In this document: positions 16,183 to 23,787 of the stretch, in pieces
How the letters are laid out: the number at the start of each line of letters is the position of its first letter
Position numbering within the stretch: position 1 is the first letter of the stretch
Source of the DNA: JBBKWQ01 sp037969115
GTDB taxonomy: Bacteria; Actinomycetota; Acidimicrobiia; Acidimicrobiales; Ilumatobacteraceae
Direction of reading: 5' to 3'
Length of the DNA: 24,513 nt
Assembly (NCBI GenBank): GCA_037969115.1
Contig: JBBKWQ010000041.1
Coordinates: 1-24,513, forward strand
The notes under the pieces: generated by a model
Database searches by the model: none
What the model was told of the DNA's origin: nothing
What the model saw: only the letters and a program-made list of their open reading frames with translations
Position numbers and translations under genes: made by a program

Positions 16183-17247
16183 TCACTCGATGCCGTCGTC
16201 GGATTCGTTGGATTCGTTGGATTCGGTGGCTGCCTTGAATTCGGTGGCCGCGGTGGTTTCGGTCACTACGGCCACATCGATGTCGAGATCGTGCAGTGCA
16301 GCGTCGAGATCGTCGACGACCGGGTGGTCGCCGGCGGACACAGCACCGAACGCGTCGCGCCCTCTGGGCTCCGGGTCGACGGCGCGGACCTCGGCGACTG
16401 TGTCGTCGCGTCCGTCGACGGGTTCGTCTGTGTCGGGCCACTTCTGTCCCCTCGTCAGCACCAGCGCCAGCGCACCGCCGACCACCGCGGCCAGCGCCAC
16501 CCATTGGTTCCAGCGGAGCCCACCGAGTTCGTCGGCGGGGTCGATCCGGAGCCCTTCCACCCAGAACCGTCCCAGGCCGTATCCCATGACATAGACCGCC
16601 ATCAGGCGGCCCGCGCCGAGCCTGAACCGACGTTCGACGAGCAGCAGCACGCCCACGAGGGCGAGGTTCCAGAGTGATTCGTACAAGAACGTGGGATGGA
16701 ACGTCGTGGCGGCCGGATACTCGGTGGGTACGAACTGCGGGTCGACCTCGAGAGCCCACGGCAGGTCGGTGGGTCGACCGAAGAGCTCCTGATTGAACCA
16801 GTTGCCGCACCGTCCGATCGCTTGCGCCAACGGGATGGCCGGGGCCGCCATCGTCGCCGTCTTGGCCATGGGAATGCCTCGCCGTTTGCCGGCGTACAGA
16901 CCGGCGGCCGTCCCGAACAGCAGACCGCCGGGAATGCCGAGCCCTCCGTGCCACAGCTTGGGGATCTCGTCGAGGTTGTTCTCGAAACGTCCCCAGTCGG
17001 TGGCGACGTGATACAACCGGGCGCCGATCAAGCCGGCGCCGACACCCCACATCCCGATGGCACTCGCGTCATCGGTCGTGCCCAGGCCGAACGCCTCGAG
17101 CCGTCGCCCGAAGAGCCACACGGCGGCGATCACCCCGAGCGCGATCATCAGGCCGTAGGCGTTGAGGTCGAGTGGACCCAGACTGAGCGCCTTGCCGGGT
17201 GGGGCGGGGAACGTGGCCACCACCGAGGCGACGATTGTCGATGTCAT
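16183..17247 (-). CDS. lgt: Prolipoprotein diacylglyceryl transferase
   Basis: Lgt transfers diacylglycerol from phosphatidylglycerol to the lipobox cysteine of prelipoproteins, in the cytoplasmic membrane. The 354-residue product has about seven membrane segments and the signature GRCGNWFNQELFG at 145-157 with Arg146 and Asn149, followed by HPTFLYES at 184-191. The position of E. coli His103 (in SFHGGL) is occupied by Pro in GIPGGL, as I recall for other actinobacteria. The last 85 or so residues form an acidic cytoplasmic tail with a 9-bp tandem repeat (GGATTCGTT, 16201-16227, encoding SNE units). ATG 17247 overlaps the stop of the upstream hydrolase gene (ATGA), so translation is probably coupled. 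Confidence 0.93.
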   Translation of the reverse strand: MTSTIVASVVATFPAPPGKALSLGPLDLNAYGLMIALGVIAAVWLFGRRLEAFGLGTTDDASAIGMWGVGAGLIGARLYHVATDWGRFENNLDEIPKLWHGGLGIPGGLLFGTAAGLYAGKRRGIPMAKTATMAAPAIPLAQAIGRCGNWFNQELFGRPTDLPWALEVDPQFVPTEYPAATTFHPTFLYESLWNLALVGVLLLVERRFRLGAGRLMAVYVMGYGLGRFWVEGLRIDPADELGGLRWNQWVALAAVVGGALALVLTRGQKWPDTDEPVDGRDDTVAEVRAVDPEPRGRDAFGAVSAGDHPVVDDLDAALHDLDIDVAVVTETTAATEFKAATESNESNESDDGIE

Positions 17248-18005
17248 GAGCTGGTAACCCGCTCGACGAAGACCAACATTTCACGGGCGATCAGATCGCG
17301 ATCGTAATCCCGCGTCGCCACGTGATAGCTGCGCTCCAGCCACGTGTGTTCCACGCTGCCCCCGTACGTCGCGGCCAGGAACTCACTGTCGGTCGGCGGC
17401 ACCACGTGATCGAGACGCGATGTGAAGATGCGCAACGGCATCGACAGCTCGCCGTACCGATCGCTCAAGCTCGGTACGCCGTCACAGATGAGCGAGCGAA
17501 GCGCCACGAGCGGAGTGCCCTCGTACGCGATCTCGACGGCATCCGGGTCGGCAATGTCAGAGCCGGCTCCCGGTACGACCGTGATGCCGTCTTCGATGAA
17601 CTCGTCGATCATCGCCAACTCGTCGGGCGTCCGCGTCGATGTGAGGGGGTTGATGCAGACCAGGCCCGCCACGTCCGGCTGTTGCATCCCCAGCCACAAG
17701 GCCAATGACGCGCCCATACTCAGTCCGGCGACGACCACCCGATCACAACGATCGGCGAGACGCGCATACGCGTCGCCGACCTCCCCGGTCCAGTCGGCCC
17801 ACGTCGTCGTCAATATGTCGTCGACGTGCGTGCCGTGGCCAGGCAGCAGCGGGAGCTCCACGTGGTAGCCAGCTGCATCGGCCGCGAAGGCGAGGCCGCG
17901 AACCGACGACGGATTGCCCGTGAAGCCGTGCAGGCACAGGACGCCGACCGATGAATCGTTCGCCACCGACCACGGTTCCGCACCGGCGAGTATCGGAGAT
18001 GTCAT
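17244..18005 (-). CDS. Alpha/beta hydrolase, carboxylesterase / monoacylglycerol lipase type
   Basis: A 253-residue serine hydrolase of the compact esterase group. VLCLHGFTGNPSS holds the oxyanion-hole HG, GLSMGAS is the nucleophile elbow, TSRLDHVVPP supplies the acid and RSYHVATRDYD the His. LPLLPGHGTHVDDI is the typical loop between strands. The substrate is likely a short or monoacyl ester. It overlaps lgt by 4 bases, so a link to membrane lipid turnover is possible but only by position. ATG 18005 has TAGACA 6 bases upstream, an imperfect leaderless -10. The TetR-type gene starts 84 bases away on the opposite strand with an operator between them. Confidence 0.88.
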   Translation of the reverse strand: MTSPILAGAEPWSVANDSSVGVLCLHGFTGNPSSVRGLAFAADAAGYHVELPLLPGHGTHVDDILTTTWADWTGEVGDAYARLADRCDRVVVAGLSMGASLALWLGMQQPDVAGLVCINPLTSTRTPDELAMIDEFIEDGITVVPGAGSDIADPDAVEIAYEGTPLVALRSLICDGVPSLSDRYGELSMPLRIFTSRLDHVVPPTDSEFLAATYGGSVEHTWLERSYHVATRDYDRDLIAREMLVFVERVTSS

Positions 18006-18045
18006 GCAGAGTGTCTATCGGGCCGGGCGCCGACCATCACGGCAC

Positions 18046-18069
18046 GTCAACTTGACCCGCTGGTCAAGT
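18046..18069. promoter_or_regulatory. Operator-like inverted repeats overlapping the TetR gene -35
   Basis: ACTTGACC (18050-18057) and GGTCAAGT (18062-18069) are exact reverse complements 4 bases apart. GTCAA at 18046-18050 also pairs with TTGAC at 18052-18056, giving three half-sites in 22 bases. The TTGACC half-site (18052-18057) is also a good -35, with TCAACT 18 bases later and then 7 bases to ATG 18089. This is a typical layout for autorepression by a TetR protein. It is only 41-64 bases from the hydrolase start, so it may control both. Confidence 0.65.
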
Positions 18070-18088
18070 ACGGGCTCAACTGTCGGCG

Positions 18089-18700
18089 ATGTCGAATGCC
18101 GAAGAGCGTCAACACACAGCCCAGGGTCACGAACGCAAGCAGCAGCTCATCGAGGCGGCGATGGATCTGTTTGCGTCCCGTGGCTACGCATCTACTCGCA
18201 TCGCCGACATCTGCGAGCAGGCCGGTGTGGCCAAGGGGCTCTTCTACTGGTACTTCCCCACCAAGCAGGACGTGTTCGGCGAGTTGGTTCGCACCATGCG
18301 CCGGGGGCTCCGTTCGACCCAGGCCGCTTCGATGGATCCGACCGCGACACCGATCGACCAGATCCGGCAAGGCACCGCGGCCAGCGTTCGGTACATGGCC
18401 GAACATGCCAGCTACTTCGCCCTCGTCGAGGTCGAGCGCACCGAGCCGGCGATTGCCGAGGCGCTGCGATCCGGAAGCAACGTGTATCTCGACGATGTCG
18501 TCGCCAAGGTCACGCTCGCTCAGCAGGCAGGCGACGTGATCGACGGTGACCCGACCCTGATCGCACTCGGCGTGCTCGGAGCAGTCTCGTCGTTCAGCAA
18601 CGCGTGGCGCAGCGGCCGTATCGACCTGTCGCCCGACGACCTCGCCGAGTTCGTCGCCGATTGGGTGCTCCGGGCGATCCGGTCGACCCCCAACCAGTAA
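18089..18700 (+). CDS. TetR/AcrR family transcriptional regulator
   Basis: A 203-residue regulator. The N-terminal domain (about residues 14-62) has QQLIEAAMDLFASRGYASTRI followed by the helix-turn-helix ADICEQAGVAKGLFYWYFPTKQDVF, the TetR signature. The C-terminal ligand-binding domain is helical and has no recognisable ligand signature; the FWYF-type turn and the size suggest acyl-CoA or lipophilic ligands, which is speculation. The strong operator just upstream points to autoregulation, and possibly to control of the divergent hydrolase/lgt pair. ATG 18089 follows the promoter by 7 bases. The gene ends 24 bases from the convergent HD-GYP gene. Confidence 0.9.
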   Translation: MSNAEERQHTAQGHERKQQLIEAAMDLFASRGYASTRIADICEQAGVAKGLFYWYFPTKQDVFGELVRTMRRGLRSTQAASMDPTATPIDQIRQGTAASVRYMAEHASYFALVEVERTEPAIAEALRSGSNVYLDDVVAKVTLAQQAGDVIDGDPTLIALGVLGAVSSFSNAWRSGRIDLSPDDLAEFVADWVLRAIRSTPNQ

Positions 18701-18704
18701 CAGT

Positions 18705-18722
18705 CGGATCGCGCGTGGTCCG
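18705..18722. terminator. Short hairpin between convergent genes
   Basis: CGGATC (18705-18710) pairs with GGTCCG (18717-18722), including one T-G wobble, around a 6-base loop. It fills the 24-base gap between the TetR and HD-GYP stops. No T-run follows on the forward strand, so the support is weak. Confidence 0.25.
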
Positions 18723-18724
18723 TG

Positions 18725-20458
18725 TCAGTCGAGTTCGGTACGCAGCTCTGGATGCCGCTCGCGGGCAACGGCGACGAACGCGTCGACGACCATCGGGTCG
18801 AACTGGGCATCGCGTCCCGAGATGATGAACCGGGCGGATTCCGCGAGGTCCCACGAGCGCTTGTACGGTCGGGCGCTGAGCAACGCGTCGAAGACGTCGG
18901 CCACGGCGACGATGCGACCCGACAACGGAATCGCCTCACCGCGCTGTCCGGTCGGGTAGCCCGTGCCGTTCCACCACTCGTGATGGGACAGGGCGATCTC
19001 GGAAGCGAGTTGGAAGAGCGGGAGCGAGCTGCCGGCCAGGATCTGATTGCCGATGACCGTGTGCGACTGCATCGAGTCGAACTCGTTGACCGTGAGCGGC
19101 CCCGACTTCAAGAGCACGGCGTCGGGTACGGCGACCTTGCCGATGTCGTGGAGACGTGCCGCGAGACGCAACTGCTCGCACCACTCGGGATTCTCACCGA
19201 GCGCATGCGCCACCTCGGCAGCGAGGTCACCCACCCGTTGGGTGTGCTCACCCGTTCCAGCGTCTCTCGATTCTGCGAGCACCGCAACGCGGTTGAACGC
19301 CTCGAGATGATCGGCAGATTGCGTCGAATCGGACGGCCGCGACGTGCGTTCGGTCGCCTCGAGCTCCTGGCTCCGAAGCCGCAGGATCTCGCTCTGCTGG
19401 CGGGCGGCCGCCGATTCGTGCGCGACGAGCAAGGTACGAAGGCGGAGGTCGGCCGCGTGCGTGAAGGTTTCGCGGTGCTGGGCATGGTGGCGTTCGCGAC
19501 GTTCGAGTGCTTCCTCGAAGCGACCGCTCCGCTTGAAGGCGGTGGCCAGCAGATCGTTGATCTCGAGTTCGAATTCGACGCTCTCGGTGCGCTCGGCCAT
19601 GTCGAGTGAGGCTTGCAGTACGCCGATCGCCTCTGGCAACGCGCCGCGCCGGAGCGCGACCCGGCCCTCGGCCACCATCACGGCCAGCTGAAGCGCCGGC
19701 GTGGGTTCCATGCCCATCTCGGCCCGTTCCATCCACACCCGACGTGCCTCGGTGAAGCACTCGGCGGCCTTCACGTGGTCAGCCAGGCCCATGTACGACT
19801 CGGCGAGGTCTGCCAACAGGCTCGACACGATGTGCGGGCTGTAGGCGCGGGCGACCTCGACAGCACGCCGGCCCATGCTCACAGCGGGCAGATACTCGGA
19901 CCGCGACGCGCGGATCCTTGCGATGTTGCCCATGATCGATGCCTGCATCGCCACACGCCCGAGCGGTTCGCTGACGGCGAGTGCGTTTTCGTACGTGACG
20001 ATCGCTCGATCGTTGTCACCCATCGAGTGGAAGATCGCGGCGACGGTGTTCAAGATGTTGCCCTCGTCGACCGCGTGGTCGGTCATGCGGTACACGTCGA
20101 GGGCCTTCAGACAGTTCTCGAGCGCTTCGGAGAAGTTGCTCGCTTGGTAGTGGACGATGCCGATCAGGTGAATCGCCCAGGCCTCGACCAGACGCGCCCC
20201 GCCGGCCGACGCGATCTCGACGGCTTCGAGCGCCAGCCCGAAGGCGTCCTCGGCGTCACCGGCCTGGTGGGCGATGCTGGCGAGGCGATACAACGCCTCG
20301 GCTTCGCCTTCCTGGTGTCCGGCCGCCCGAGCGACCACCCGCGCCTGCAGAGCGAGTTGCCGTGCCTCGACGGGGTCGGAGTCGCGGACTTCCGACGCCT
20401 GATCGAGCAAACGTCGAATCCTGAGCCCGGCGTCCGGGTCGGCGCGTACAGAACTCAT
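18725..20458 (-). CDS. TPR-repeat protein with C-terminal HD-GYP domain
   Basis: A soluble 577-residue protein. The first 330 or so residues are tandem TPR-like helix pairs (for example ALYRLASIAHQAGDAEDAF and IFHSMGDNDRAIVTYENAL). A coiled coil follows around HAADLRLRTLLVAHESAAARQQ, and residues from about 400 form an HD-GYP domain with HDIGK at 437-441. The signature is HHEWWNGTGYP (from 492), then ADVFDAL. HD-GYP enzymes hydrolyse cyclic di-GMP, and the metal-binding HD and GYP residues are present. No transmembrane or receiver domain is seen, so the TPR part is the likely sensor or scaffold. There is no Shine-Dalgarno or leaderless box before ATG 20458, so the start is the least certain of the larger genes. 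Confidence 0.9.
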   Translation of the reverse strand: MSSVRADPDAGLRIRRLLDQASEVRDSDPVEARQLALQARVVARAAGHQEGEAEALYRLASIAHQAGDAEDAFGLALEAVEIASAGGARLVEAWAIHLIGIVHYQASNFSEALENCLKALDVYRMTDHAVDEGNILNTVAAIFHSMGDNDRAIVTYENALAVSEPLGRVAMQASIMGNIARIRASRSEYLPAVSMGRRAVEVARAYSPHIVSSLLADLAESYMGLADHVKAAECFTEARRVWMERAEMGMEPTPALQLAVMVAEGRVALRRGALPEAIGVLQASLDMAERTESVEFELEINDLLATAFKRSGRFEEALERRERHHAQHRETFTHAADLRLRTLLVAHESAAARQQSEILRLRSQELEATERTSRPSDSTQSADHLEAFNRVAVLAESRDAGTGEHTQRVGDLAAEVAHALGENPEWCEQLRLAARLHDIGKVAVPDAVLLKSGPLTVNEFDSMQSHTVIGNQILAGSSLPLFQLASEIALSHHEWWNGTGYPTGQRGEAIPLSGRIVAVADVFDALLSARPYKRSWDLAESARFIISGRDAQFDPMVVDAFVAVARERHPELRTELD

Positions 20459-20499
20459 GACGGGCCGCGATCTGCTTGTGGGCGCGAACGTCCCGCGGC

Positions 20500-20514
20500 G
20501 TCGACAATGTCGAC
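20500..20514. promoter_or_regulatory. GTCGAC repeat in the HD-GYP / M48 divergent region
   Basis: GTCGAC at 20500-20505 and again at 20509-20514, separated by AAT, form a 6-3-6 arrangement that is both a direct and an inverted repeat. It sits near the middle of the 92-base region between two divergent starts and could bind a dimeric regulator. GTCGAC is common in this GC-rich sequence, so the support is modest. Confidence 0.25.
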
Positions 20515-20535
20515 CCGTCGTGGCGCGGCCGTCCG

Positions 20536-20541
20536 TAGCAT
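20536..20541 (+). promoter_or_regulatory. Candidate -10 box (TAGCAT) of the M48 peptidase gene
   Basis: TAGCAT is followed by 9 bases and ATG 20551, so the message would have a leader of only two or three bases. There is no Shine-Dalgarno sequence. Confidence 0.4.
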
Positions 20542-20550
20542 GGCAACTTC

Positions 20551-21480
20551 ATGGAAACGCCAGGACGTCGAGTCGAATCGGCGGCGGTGACCGCGCTGCT
20601 GCCGCTGTTGGTGCTCACACCGTTCTGGCTGCTCGCGCTCGCAGTCGTCTGGCTGCCCCTGCGATGGATCTGGGACGTCCCGTTCTGGGTGTTGCCCAGC
20701 GGATGGCTGTTGGCGGGCACGCTGCTCTTCGTCCGGCCTGCACAGGTGGCCGTCCTCACGACCCTGCTCGGAGCGCGGCGACCCACCGAGCGCGAGCTCG
20801 ACGTGATCGAGCCGATCTGGGCAGAAATCGCGCACGCCAGCAAGATGCCGTCGCAACGGTACGTCGTTCGAATTCTGGAGTCGGAAGAGTTGAATGCGTA
20901 TGCGTGTGGGGGTCATCTCGTGGTGGTGACATCGTTCGCTGTGACCGAGCTGTCGCCACGTGAGCTATCGGGCGTTCTTGCACATGAGTTGAGCCATCAT
21001 CTCGGATTTCACACCGTTGCGCTCACGCTGGGTCACTGGCTCTCACTCCCCGTGGTCATGTTGGCGAGAATCGGGTTCTTTCTTCAGAATGTCGCAAAGG
21101 CTGCCACTGCGAGCTTCGCTTCGAACTCCGCGTCACTCACAGCGTTCGGCCGCGTCGTCGCCGGCGTCCTCACCACCATTTCATGGGTGTTTCTCGCCGC
21201 GCTCTACGCGTCCGACGCGCTCGCGAACATCGTCGGACACTCCTCCGAGTACGAAGCAGATCGGCGGGCGGTTCGGCTCGGCTACGGGCGGCCGCTGTCC
21301 GCAGCCCTTCGGCAGATCATCAGTCGCGGCGGTGGTACCCGACCCGTGGGCTGGCGTGCCCGCCTCGGCACGACCCATCCACCGGCGAGAACCAGGGTGG
21401 CCCGGATCGAGGCGATGCTCCGCCACCCCGCGGGCCGCCCCAGCGGTCGACCACAGCTCCGCCGCCGACCTCTGCCCTGA
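20551..21480 (+). CDS. M48-family membrane metallopeptidase (HtpX-like)
   Basis: A 309-residue membrane protease. Two hydrophobic segments precede the catalytic domain (about 14-36 and 44-68). HELSHH at 145-150 is the zinc-binding HExxH, with Glu146 catalytic, and Glu233 in SSEYEADRRA is the third ligand, 84 residues downstream. Two further hydrophobic segments (about 155-180 and 198-220) lie between them, as in HtpX/Ste24-type enzymes that cleave misfolded membrane proteins. The tail is Arg/Pro-rich. The gene diverges from the HD-GYP gene and ends 9 bases from the convergent sigma-partner gene. The specific substrate is unknown. Confidence 0.9.
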   Translation: METPGRRVESAAVTALLPLLVLTPFWLLALAVVWLPLRWIWDVPFWVLPSGWLLAGTLLFVRPAQVAVLTTLLGARRPTERELDVIEPIWAEIAHASKMPSQRYVVRILESEELNAYACGGHLVVVTSFAVTELSPRELSGVLAHELSHHLGFHTVALTLGHWLSLPVVMLARIGFFLQNVAKAATASFASNSASLTAFGRVVAGVLTTISWVFLAALYASDALANIVGHSSEYEADRRAVRLGYGRPLSAALRQIISRGGGTRPVGWRARLGTTHPPARTRVARIEAMLRHPAGRPSGRPQLRRRPLP

Positions 21481-21489
21481 CCTCGGAAG

Positions 21490-22698
21490 CTAGCCCAGGT
21501 AGATGATCCTCAGCTCCGTGTCGACTCGGCGGAGAAACTCGCCGGTTGGAGCGTCGTAGACCGCGAGATACTCGGTCGCCATGTACGGTTCGGGAGCGAC
21601 CTCGGTCGGCGGTAGCTCGGCGACGAAGACGTCACCGACGAAGTACATCCCGGCAAACGGGCGATCGAACTCGACGCTCCACAACAGCTCGCCGGTCGTG
21701 GTATCCCGCGATCGCATGGTCTCTGTGGTGAGCGGACTGCCGTTCGACGACACCCCGTAGTCGCCGTATGCGACCTGTGAACCGTCGGCGCTGTAGACGT
21801 GCGAGCCGGCGTAGTCGTCGCCGTTGACCGACATCGCCTGCTCGTTGACGACTCGAGCGTTCCCCTCAGCATCGCCGTAGGCGGTGAACGTACGACCGTT
21901 CACCGTCGTGACCGCACGCGACTGGCTGTCGCTCGCCAGCCACGAGATCGGCTCGATCGGTGTCGAGTCGAGCGTGTCACAGTCGATGGCGAAGTTCGGA
22001 ACGGGGATCTCGGCGGCGGCGCCGACGTCTCCGGCCAGGTCGTCGCGTTCGGTCGACGCGACGAAGGTTCCGTCGTCGCGCTGGCGAAGCCGATGGATCC
22101 GACCTTCGACCTCGCAGACCCGGTTGCCGTCGAGGGTCGCCGCGGTACTTCGCCACGTGATGCCCTCGCTGTCGCTCTGCGCCAACGTCCAGAACACGAA
22201 CGTTCCGTCGGAGTGCACAAAGGCATCGGCCGGACCGTCGACCGAGGTGACGGTGCCGTCTCGCAACGCGACGACCTGACCATCCGGTGTCTGGGCCACC
22301 AGCACAGAACTCCCCGTCCCAGTCGCGATCGTCCGCAACGAGTCGATCACCGACTGCGCAACAGCCCCATTCGCAGTTGTCGGTGCCGTCGTCGAAGTCG
22401 GTGCCGTGGTCGTCGTCGAATCGGCTCCGATGTCGGTCGTGCCGTCGACCGGCTCGAACGGCGATTCGTCGTTCGTTCGGATCCGATCCTGCCCCCGGAG
22501 CGTGACGGCGATGCCGGCGACGAGTGTGCCGACGGCCACGACCGCTGCGGCCACGAGGAGGAGTCGCGAGCGACGGTCGACGTGATCGGACTCGGCGAAC
22601 GAACCACTGCGCACGTCGTCCCAGTCGTGAGGAACCGGGGCAGCGGCGTTCAGCTCACCCATGAGTTGCCGAATCCGGCGATCGAGTCGATCAGCCAT
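21490..22698 (-). CDS. Single-pass membrane protein, probable partner of the sigma factor
   Basis: A 402-residue protein encoded directly after an ECF sigma gene. The layout is a cytoplasmic N-terminus of about 44 residues, a membrane helix (45-67), a Thr/Ser/Pro linker (TTTTAPTSTTAPTTA), and a roughly 290-residue outer domain. The outer domain is rich in short repeated beta strands with DG/NG turns, suggesting a beta-propeller or lactonase-like fold, and has two cysteines that could form a disulfide. By position it is an anti-sigma factor, but the short cytoplasmic part lacks the zinc HxxxCxxC motif. I choose ATG 22698, whose A is the last base of the sigma TGA, because GGGAGG lies 7 bases upstream; GTG 22701 is an alternative. 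Confidence 0.78.
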   Translation of the reverse strand: MADRLDRRIRQLMGELNAAAPVPHDWDDVRSGSFAESDHVDRRSRLLLVAAAVVAVGTLVAGIAVTLRGQDRIRTNDESPFEPVDGTTDIGADSTTTTAPTSTTAPTTANGAVAQSVIDSLRTIATGTGSSVLVAQTPDGQVVALRDGTVTSVDGPADAFVHSDGTFVFWTLAQSDSEGITWRSTAATLDGNRVCEVEGRIHRLRQRDDGTFVASTERDDLAGDVGAAAEIPVPNFAIDCDTLDSTPIEPISWLASDSQSRAVTTVNGRTFTAYGDAEGNARVVNEQAMSVNGDDYAGSHVYSADGSQVAYGDYGVSSNGSPLTTETMRSRDTTTGELLWSVEFDRPFAGMYFVGDVFVAELPPTEVAPEPYMATEYLAVYDAPTGEFLRRVDTELRIIYLG

Positions 22699-23162
22699 CA
22701 CAAAACCTCCCGAAGCGTGTTCCTGGCCCTGGCGAGATGCCTCTTCACCGAGCCCTCTGAGATGTGCAGCGCCTCAGCCACCGACGCCGGCGAAAGGTCT
22801 TCCCAGTACGTCAGGAACGTCACCGCTCGCTGCTGCACACTGAGCGCGCTCAGGGCTCGAACGACCTCTGGATCCGCGATGAGTTCCTGTTGCAACGGTG
22901 GCATCGACCAGTGCGTCTCACGTCTGCGTCGACGACTGCTACCGCGTTCGTTCTGACGGGCGACGTTGAGCACCGACCGGAACAGGTACCGCCGCGGCTC
23001 GTCGACCGCCGACCAGTGGTCGGTCCCCCGGCGTAGAACCGAGGAGAAGGCTTCGGCGACCAGGTCGGCCGCGTCGGATGGACCGACCAGCGCGGTTGCG
23101 TATCCGAGCAGGTCTCTCGACCACTTTCGATACGCATCCTCGATCGAAATCGACTCGGTCAC
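22698..23162 (-). CDS. ECF-type RNA polymerase sigma factor
   Basis: A 154-residue sigma-70 family protein. Region 2 spans about 11-75, with YRKWSRDLLGYATALVG, the DAADLVAEAFSSV helix and EPRRYLFRSVLNVARQ. A basic linker (SSRRRRRETHW) follows. Region 4 spans about 104-154, with LSVQQRAVTFLTYWEDL and the helix-turn-helix SPASVAEALHISEGSVKRHLARAR. No extra C-terminal domain is present. GTG 23162 is chosen because AAGGA lies 8 bases upstream, giving one of the few clear Shine-Dalgarno starts here. A 5' leader of some 50 or more bases with an AT-rich patch (around 23221-23236) lies upstream. It overlaps the membrane-partner gene by one base and is likely co-transcribed with it. Confidence 0.88.
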   Translation of the reverse strand: MTESISIEDAYRKWSRDLLGYATALVGPSDAADLVAEAFSSVLRRGTDHWSAVDEPRRYLFRSVLNVARQNERGSSRRRRRETHWSMPPLQQELIADPEVVRALSALSVQQRAVTFLTYWEDLSPASVAEALHISEGSVKRHLARARNTLREVL

Positions 23163-23200
23163 ACTGACGATCCTTCCCACAACCACACGATGCCGCACGG

Positions 23201-23216
23201 GTCACATCTGGGTGAC
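23201..23216. promoter_or_regulatory. Inverted repeat upstream of the sigma gene
   Basis: GTCAC (23201-23205) and GTGAC (23212-23216) are reverse complements 6 bases apart. They lie 39-54 bases before the sigma start and next to an AT-rich patch containing ATATTTATT. The repeat could be an operator or part of the leader of the sigma transcript. Nothing else is evident in the 155-base gap between the two divergent genes. Confidence 0.25.
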
Positions 23217-23304
23217 ACGTACACATATTTATTCTGGTCTCCGCTGTCACGCGGGCGATCGCCTGCCGGCACACGGCCGCACCGTCGACCTGACGGGACT
23301 GGGT

Positions 23305-23310
23305 TACGGT
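23305..23310 (+). promoter_or_regulatory. -10 box (TACGGT) of a leaderless start, thioesterase gene
   Basis: TACGGT is followed by exactly 7 bases and GTG 23318, with no Shine-Dalgarno sequence. Confidence 0.55.
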
Positions 23311-23317
23311 CTCGGCC

Positions 23318-23746
23318 GTGCGCATCAGGGTCGAACCATCCACCAACGCAGCGGACTATCCGTTCGTGCATCAACTCAGGGTCCGCTTCGCCGAGACCGA
23401 TGCGATGGGCATCGTGCACCACAGCCGATACCTACCGATGCTCGAGGAGGCGCGAGTCGCATACCTCCGCCACATCGGTCACCCCTACTCCGAGATCAGG
23501 GAATCAGGAATCGAGATGGCGGTGTTGGAGGCCTTCATGCAATACCGGCGGCCGCTGTCGTTCGATGACGTGGTCGACGTGCACGTGCGCATGGCCGACG
23601 TCGGCCGGGTCGCGTTCCAGATGACCTACCTGCTGACCGTGGAGGACGAGATTCGAGCGACCGGCGTGACCGCACACGGATGCATCACACCGGACGGCCG
23701 CGCGACGCGGATGCCAGCATGGCTCGGCCAAATCGCACAATCGTGA
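23318..23746 (+). CDS. Hotdog-fold acyl-CoA thioesterase (4HBT family)
   Basis: A 142-residue single-hotdog protein. RVRFAETDAMGIVHHSRYL with Asp28 is the catalytic signature of 4-hydroxybenzoyl-CoA-type thioesterases, followed by the long helix MLEEARVAYLRHIG, QYRRPLSFDDVVDV and the last strands. It should hydrolyse acyl-CoA esters of unknown chain. The start GTG 23318 is set by TACGGT 7 bases upstream. It precedes the malyl-CoA lyase gene on the same strand by 103 bases, but that gene has its own -10 box and a hairpin lies between them. Confidence 0.88.
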   Translation: MRIRVEPSTNAADYPFVHQLRVRFAETDAMGIVHHSRYLPMLEEARVAYLRHIGHPYSEIRESGIEMAVLEAFMQYRRPLSFDDVVDVHVRMADVGRVAFQMTYLLTVEDEIRATGVTAHGCITPDGRATRMPAWLGQIAQS

Positions 23747-23770
23747 CCACGCTCGATCCGCCCTGACCCC

Positions 23771-23787
23771 CGATCGCAGTGCGATCG
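23771..23787 (+). terminator. Hairpin after the thioesterase gene
   Basis: CGATCGCA (23771-23778) and TGCGATCG (23780-23787) are exact reverse complements with one base between, so the real loop would be a few bases wider. The right side can instead pair as GATCGAGC (23783-23790) with GCTCGATC (23751-23758). No T-run follows. A terminator for the thioesterase transcript is the simplest reading. Confidence 0.35.

Noticed and set aside
16201..16227. 9-bp repeat in the lgt tail considered as a mobile-element footprint
   Set aside because: It lies in frame in a low-complexity acidic tail and has no flanking inverted repeats.
15845..17050. 401-codon reverse frame overlapping lgt and the acetyltransferase gene
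   Set aside because: It is Arg-rich and shifted relative to Lgt, and the true frame carries the Lgt signature and membrane segments.
18705..18722. Gap between the TetR and HD-GYP genes considered for a small RNA
   Set aside because: It is only 24 bases long, and the hairpin is too short and imperfect to support anything beyond a possible terminator.
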